27,403 nt of DNA, from assembly GCA_049325055.1 (NCBI GenBank), contig JBMOPB010000114.1, positions 1 to 27,403 on the forward strand, read 5' to 3'. Position numbers and translations under genes: made by a program. The notes under the pieces were generated by a model that searched no databases, was not told the origin of the DNA, and was given only the letters and a program-made list of their open reading frames with translations. Shown in pieces: positions 23,609-27,403 of the stretch. This stretch comes from BRHc4a sp049325055. GTDB lineage: Bacteria > Bacillota > Desulfotomaculia > Desulfotomaculales > Desulfocucumaceae. Within the stretch, counting starts at the first letter, position 1, and each line of letters opens with the position of its first letter.

Positions 23609-23719
23609 AAAAATAAAAACCACCACCAGTCCTCCCGGACAAGGAAACCGACTGGCAGTGGCTCCCGCGACACTGTAAACCCCGGCCTGGCAAGCCGGCG
23701 TTCACAGCGGGCTTTCATG
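23609..23719 (-). ncRNA. Candidate small RNA, about 110 nt, antisense to the gap before phenylphosphate synthase
   Basis: On the minus strand a long branched hairpin forms: CCCG/CGGG, then CTGTGAAC/GTTTACAG with one mismatch, then CCGGC/GCCGG with a 7-nt loop (23711-23664). A second stem follows, CCAC-CCAGTC with GACTGG-GTGG separated by TG/TG (23661-23620), ending in TTTTTATTTTT (23619-23609). This second stem is a canonical intrinsic terminator only on the minus strand. A TTGACA promoter lies just upstream. It ends 3 nt from the stop of the convergent regulator gene. No protein is encoded. I do not recognise the RNA family. The stems could also serve as a leader or attenuator in the plus-strand transcript. 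Confidence 0.5.
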
Positions 23720-23724
23720 TTTTC

Positions 23725-23754
23725 AATTTACAGCAGATGAACAACCGGTGTCAA
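23725..23754 (-). promoter_or_regulatory. Candidate promoter of the small RNA
   Basis: TTGACA at 23754-23749 (minus strand) with TGTAAA (23732-23727, 16 nt spacer) or TAAATT (23730-23725, 18 nt spacer) as -10 box, each four of six. Transcription would begin near 23719, directly before the first stem. Confidence 0.42.
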
Positions 23755-23762
23755 GCTGTTCA
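23738..23762. promoter_or_regulatory. Inverted repeat upstream of phenylphosphate synthase, possible operator
   Basis: TGAACA (23738-23743) and TGTTCA (23757-23762) form a perfect dyad with a 13-nt spacer, arms 19 nt apart centre to centre (about two helical turns). It spans the small-RNA -35 box and lies about 110 nt before the synthase start. Binding by the upstream regulator is speculation. Confidence 0.3.
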
Positions 23763-23870
23763 ACCTGTCCGCTCCGTAAAAAAATGTGGTAATAGTTCGG
23801 AAGGAAGTGATTGCTGCCGCAAACCCACCAGAATACTCCCCTTTCTTATCTTATTTAAAGGAGGGTGGCC

Positions 23871-25706
23871 ATGTCCACACAACGCCGTTTTATTAAGCCC
23901 GGAGACGTCCCCCAGATTCCGGGGACCGAGGGCTGGGAAAGGATGTACCCTTACTATTACCGGTTCACAACGGACGACAAGGAACGGGAAGAATACGAAA
24001 ACAGCATGCTTTGGTTCTATGACGGCCTGCATTACCCTGAGCCCATGTATCCCTTCGACCTTATCTGGGATGAGGCCTGGTATTTGGGCCTTTCACAGAA
24101 CAACACCCGTATTTTTATAGTCCCACCCGCCTTTGGTGTGGACCACCGGATAATCAACGGTTATATATACATTACCCCGGTTCCGGTCACCGATCCGAAG
24201 GTTGTGGAAGAAAGAGTGCAGCACTTCATGGAGCGGGCCGGCTACTACTACGAAAACTGGAACAGGCTCTACGACCAGTGGAAGGTTAAAATGGAGGATC
24301 TGATCAGGGAAGTAGACGGCATTGAAATAAAAGACCTGCCCGAGAGGGAAGATATATCGATAGTTCACAACGGTGTGGGGCTCAGCAGCGGCTACCACCT
24401 GGTCACTAAGTACGACCATCTGATTAACATGGGACTTAAGGCGTGGCAGTATCACTTCGAGTTTCTGAATCTCGGCTACGCGGCTTACGTCACCTTCGCC
24501 GATGTCTGCCGCAGGGCCTTCCCGGGTATAGAGGACAGCACCATAACCAAGATGATCTCGGGGATAGACGTGATTCTTTTTGAGCCCGACCGGAAACTGA
24601 AGGAACTGGCCAAGGAAGCGGTGAGTCAGGGCATCACCGGAGTGTTCAATTCCACTGCTGACCACAACGAGATAATAGAAAAGCTCAAAAGTTCCGGCCC
24701 GGGCATGGAGTGGCTGAAACTGCTGGAAAAGGCCAAACATCCCTGGTTCTATATATCCTCCGGGACAGGATGGTATCACGACCACTGGAGCTGGTACGAC
24801 CGGCTGGAAATTCCCTTTATGTCCATCCAAAACTACATCAAGAAGCTGGAAAACGGCGAAAGCCTTGAGCGTCCGGTGGAGGATATCCGCAGCGAGCGGG
24901 ACCGCATAGTGGAGGAATACTACAGCCTGCTGCGGACCGACGAGGACCGCCAGGCCTTCGGCCAGCTCCTGAAAATATCGCAGACGGTATTCCCTTACGT
25001 GGAAGAGCACCTGTTCTTTGTGGAGCACTGGTTCCACACCAAGTTCTACATGAAGGTCCGGGAGCTTTCCAAGGTGTTCGTCAGCCACAATTTCTTCAAC
25101 GACGTTGAAGATATATGGTATTTGAACCGTTTTGAAATACAGCAGGCTCTGTACGACCTGGTGTGCGGATGGGCCACCGGAGTCAAGGCCCGGGGGCCGT
25201 CCTACTGGCCCAAAGAAATAGAGTGGCGCAAGGGCGTACTCCAAAAATTCAGGGAAAACCCGCCCCCGCCGGCCCTGGGAATTCCCCCAGAAACGGTTAA
25301 CGAGCCCTTCACCATTATACTGTGGGGAATCACAACCGAACGTCTGAGCACCTGGCTTGACGCCGACACCACCTTGTCCGGTGAGATTACCGAGCTTAAA
25401 GGTTTCGCTGGATCAGCCGGGGTGGTTGAGGGAGTGGCCAGGATGGTCCGCAGCCCGGCCGAGCTTTCCGTACTTCAGGAAGGAGAAATACTGGTGACCC
25501 CCACCACCTCGCCAAGCTGGGCGCCCATATTTTCCAAAGTTTCCGCCGTGGTCACCGACGTTGGCGGCATAATGTCCCACGCCGCCATTGTCTGCCGGGA
25601 GTACGGCCTGCCTGCGGTGGTGGGCACAGGTTATGCCACTGCCGCCATAAAAACCGGAATGAGAATCAGGGTGGACGGAAACAGCGGTACTATTACCATA
25701 CTGTAG
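23871..25706 (+). CDS. ppsA: Phenylphosphate synthase subunit A (PEP-utilizing mobile-domain protein)
   Basis: Phenylphosphate synthase phosphorylates phenol with ATP (forming AMP and Pi), the first step of anaerobic phenol degradation. This 611-aa subunit carries the swivelling phosphohistidine domain at its end: GGIMSHAAIVCREYGLPAVV with H570 as the expected phosphorylated residue, close to His569 that I recall for Thauera aromatica. The long N-terminal part (about 1-500), rich in Trp, Tyr and His, should bind phenol. ATG 23871 is chosen because GGAGG is 6 nt upstream; GTG 23865 abuts that site. ppsB follows 44 nt later and a UbiD gene next. It could serve another phenolic substrate; naming follows Thauera, not the PEP synthase gene of the same symbol. 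Confidence 0.85.
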   Translation: MSTQRRFIKPGDVPQIPGTEGWERMYPYYYRFTTDDKEREEYENSMLWFYDGLHYPEPMYPFDLIWDEAWYLGLSQNNTRIFIVPPAFGVDHRIINGYIYITPVPVTDPKVVEERVQHFMERAGYYYENWNRLYDQWKVKMEDLIREVDGIEIKDLPEREDISIVHNGVGLSSGYHLVTKYDHLINMGLKAWQYHFEFLNLGYAAYVTFADVCRRAFPGIEDSTITKMISGIDVILFEPDRKLKELAKEAVSQGITGVFNSTADHNEIIEKLKSSGPGMEWLKLLEKAKHPWFYISSGTGWYHDHWSWYDRLEIPFMSIQNYIKKLENGESLERPVEDIRSERDRIVEEYYSLLRTDEDRQAFGQLLKISQTVFPYVEEHLFFVEHWFHTKFYMKVRELSKVFVSHNFFNDVEDIWYLNRFEIQQALYDLVCGWATGVKARGPSYWPKEIEWRKGVLQKFRENPPPPALGIPPETVNEPFTIILWGITTERLSTWLDADTTLSGEITELKGFAGSAGVVEGVARMVRSPAELSVLQEGEILVTPTTSPSWAPIFSKVSAVVTDVGGIMSHAAIVCREYGLPAVVGTGYATAAIKTGMRIRVDGNSGTITIL

Positions 25707-25750
25707 ACCGGCCCGCCTGCTTCTTTTCTCAAAACAAAGGGGGGTAATAC

Positions 25751-26824
25751 GTGGACAATAAACAATTCGTATACTGGCTGGAGGATCTGGATAAAGAAGA
25801 CCTCTTCCTGGCCGGCAGAAAATGCTGCGGTCTGGGGGAGATGCTGAGATCCGGTCTGCCGGTGCCCCCTGGCTTCGCCGTATCACTCAAGGCCTACGAA
25901 ACTTTTATAGACGAAACCGGGGTTGGTCAGGCCATACTTGATTACCTGGCCGATAAAACCGACAGGCTGAAAGATGACGTGGACCTCCTGGAAGAAGCCA
26001 GCCGTCATATCAGCCAGTTGATAGAATCAAAGCCAATGCCCGAAAGAATTAAAGATGCTATTCTTGACCACTATGAAAAATTATGCGCCAAATGCGGGGT
26101 CCCAAACGTCAACGTGGCCATCCGGTCCAGCGGCCCCGTGAGCATGCCCGGGCAATTTGACACCTTTTTGAACATTCATGGCCCGGAGGAAGTGATAAGC
26201 CACGTGAAAAAAGTATGGGCCAGCTCCTTCAATTCCAGGGCGGTGGTCTACCGGATGCAGCGGGGCATGAGGGTGGAAAGCTCCCCCATAGGGGTGGCCG
26301 TTCTAAAAATGGTCAACGCCAAGTCGTCCGGCGTTATGTTCACCCTGGCTCCGCTTAACGGTGACCTTTCAAGAATTTTTATCGAAGGAAGCTGGGGACT
26401 GGGAGAAAGCCTGGTCAGCGGCCAGGTAACCCCCGACAAGTACACAGTCGATAAGGTAACCCTGCAGATCAACAAAAGGGTTATCTGCTCAAAGAAAATG
26501 AAAATGGTGTACGGCCCCAACGGACACATAATGGCCGTGGATGTTGAACCGGAGGAAGCCGACCTTCCCTGCCTGGAGGACAGCGAAATTATACAGCTTG
26601 CCAAGCTGGGCAAGCGGGTGGAACAGCACTACGGAATGCCTCAAGACCTGGAGTGGGCCGTGGACAAAGACCTGCCCCCTCCCGAAAATATAATACTGCT
26701 GCAAACCAGGCCCGAGACCGTCTGGAGCAAAAAAGAAGCCCAGCCGGTGGTTAAGCCCAAGCTCAGCGCGCTGGAGCATATCACCAGCAACCTGCTGGCC
26801 GGTAAAAAATTCTTTAATAAATAG
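25751..26824 (+). CDS. ppsB: Phenylphosphate synthase subunit B (ATP-binding, PEP-synthase-like)
   Basis: A 357-aa ATP-grasp-type domain matching the N-terminal third of PEP synthase. It would phosphorylate the mobile histidine of subunit A. Seen in order: GLGEMLRSGLPVPPGFAVS (about 28-46), AIRSSGPVSMPGQFDTFLNI (about 123-142), GSWGLGESLVSGQVTPDKY (about 215-233), DLEWAVD (about 299) and LLQTRPE near residue 319. The loop VSMPGQFDT is like that of pyruvate phosphate dikinase rather than classic PEP synthase. It starts at GTG 25751 with a G-rich site 6 nt upstream. No phosphohistidine domain is present, so it needs subunit A. The CBS-domain third subunit known from Thauera is not in this window. 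Confidence 0.87.
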   Translation: MDNKQFVYWLEDLDKEDLFLAGRKCCGLGEMLRSGLPVPPGFAVSLKAYETFIDETGVGQAILDYLADKTDRLKDDVDLLEEASRHISQLIESKPMPERIKDAILDHYEKLCAKCGVPNVNVAIRSSGPVSMPGQFDTFLNIHGPEEVISHVKKVWASSFNSRAVVYRMQRGMRVESSPIGVAVLKMVNAKSSGVMFTLAPLNGDLSRIFIEGSWGLGESLVSGQVTPDKYTVDKVTLQINKRVICSKKMKMVYGPNGHIMAVDVEPEEADLPCLEDSEIIQLAKLGKRVEQHYGMPQDLEWAVDKDLPPPENIILLQTRPETVWSKKEAQPVVKPKLSALEHITSNLLAGKKFFNK

Positions 26825-26863
26825 CGGGCCTGTCCCCAATAATCGCAAACGGAGGTTTGATAT

Positions 26864-27403
26864 ATGGATTTAAGGGATTTTATTCAGAAATGTGACGAAA
26901 TCGGAGAACTTAAAAGGATAGAGGCCGAAGTGGACTGGAACCTGGAACTCTCCCACATCGCCAAGATAAACGAGGAAAGAAAGGGCCCGGCCCTTTTGTT
27001 CCAGAAGCCCAAGGGCTATGACATTCCGGTGTTTACCAGCGCCTTCACCACCTCCAAGAGGCTGGCCGTAGCCCTGGATATGCCGGTCAACACCAGCATG
27101 TGCGAGCTGTCCCGGCACTGGATGGAACTGTCTATCAAGCAGATGATCCCTCCCCGCGAGGTTCCTACAGGCCCGGTGATGGAAAATATAATCGAGGGTG
27201 ACAAGGTTAACCTCTTTGACTTCCCTACCCCCAAGTTTTATCCCATGGACGGGGGCAGGTTCATCGGAACGGCGGTAGCCATGATCACCAAGGACCCCGA
27301 TACCGGCTGGGTAAACCTGGGCACATACCGTATGATGATACTGGACGAAAATTGCGTTGGCGTGCAGATCATCAAGGGCAAGCACGCCGACTTCCACCTG
27401 AAC
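26864..27403 (+). CDS. UbiD-family (de)carboxylase, probable phenylphosphate carboxylase subunit (5' end only)
   Basis: The first 180 codons lie in the window; UbiD proteins usually have 450-500. MDLRDFIQKCDEIGELKRIE is the standard UbiD N-terminus. FPTPKFYPMDGGRFIGTAV and the block from GTYRMMILDENCVGVQ onward belong to the region that binds prenylated FMN in UbiD enzymes. GGAGG stands 8 nt before the ATG. Placement 39 nt after ppsB suggests a subunit that carboxylates phenylphosphate to 4-hydroxybenzoate. The specific subunit cannot be named without the rest of the gene and its neighbours. Confidence 0.88.
   Translation, partial: MDLRDFIQKCDEIGELKRIEAEVDWNLELSHIAKINEERKGPALLFQKPKGYDIPVFTSAFTTSKRLAVALDMPVNTSMCELSRHWMELSIKQMIPPREVPTGPVMENIIEGDKVNLFDFPTPKFYPMDGGRFIGTAVAMITKDPDTGWVNLGTYRMMILDENCVGVQIIKGKHADFHLN

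Noticed and set aside
23640..23770. Cobalamin-riboswitch-like pieces (CTCCCGC, ACTGTAA, AACCTGTCC) on the plus strand
   Set aside because: The order and spacing of the conserved core are wrong, and the B12 box is too degenerate; the bases are better explained by the minus-strand hairpins.
24093..25244. Minus-strand open frame of 383 codons inside ppsA
   Set aside because: ppsA matches its family over the full length; the opposite frame has no family features.
1..27403. CRISPR arrays, tRNA or rRNA genes, insertion sequences, attachment sites
   Set aside because: None seen on reading both strands; no periodic repeats and no transposase or integrase motifs.

Overview
The window looks like a chromosomal segment of an anaerobic, spore-former-type Firmicute of the Desulfotomaculum/Pelotomaculum (Peptococcaceae) kind. 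The evidence is strong AGGAGG-type ribosome sites, many TTG/GTG starts, [FeFe]-hydrogenase genes of the HydABC type, a complete H-cluster maturation set, and genes for anaerobic phenol activation. The lineage is inferred from gene content only.

Left part (1-5.2 kb): the 5' end of a biotin-dependent acyl-CoA carboxylase/decarboxylase carboxyltransferase gene (minus strand); an AT-rich gap that ends in a broken 3' end of a histone-deacetylase-family gene; an unknown 357-aa protein; a DUF2334 polysaccharide-deacetylase-like lipoprotein with FG-GAP repeats that probably starts at CTG; a decayed stretch; and a NapH-like membrane iron-sulfur protein on the minus strand with a palindrome upstream.

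Middle part (5.2-18.3 kb): two divergent hydrogenase operons around an AT-rich promoter region at about 10.53-10.71 kb. To the left runs hydE-aspA-hydF-hydG (H-cluster maturation, with an aspartate ammonia-lyase inside) ending at a textbook terminator. To the right runs a sensor-like block (DRTGG protein, anti-sigma-type ATPase, HydS-like hydrogenase lacking the proton-relay cysteine, second DRTGG protein), then hydC, a second ATPase, a 2Fe-2S thioredoxin-fold protein, hydB and hydA. The last genes make an NAD-linked, probably electron-bifurcating hydrogenase; the first operon builds its active site. A bidirectional terminator separates hydA from a convergent LysR regulator.

Right part (19.4-27.4 kb): a GNAT acetyltransferase, a GalT-like HIT-superfamily protein, then a probable phenol-degradation locus. 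An 818-aa regulator joins a XylR_N/V4R aromatic sensor to GAF and PucR-type output domains. Its sensor keeps, at exact spacing, the zinc ligands and the two phenol-contacting residues I recall from MopR. It is followed by a candidate minus-strand small RNA with its own promoter and terminator, the two subunits of phenylphosphate synthase, and the start of a UbiD-family carboxylase. Read together: phenol is sensed, phosphorylated with ATP to phenylphosphate, and carboxylated to 4-hydroxybenzoate, while the hydrogenases dispose of or recycle the electrons.
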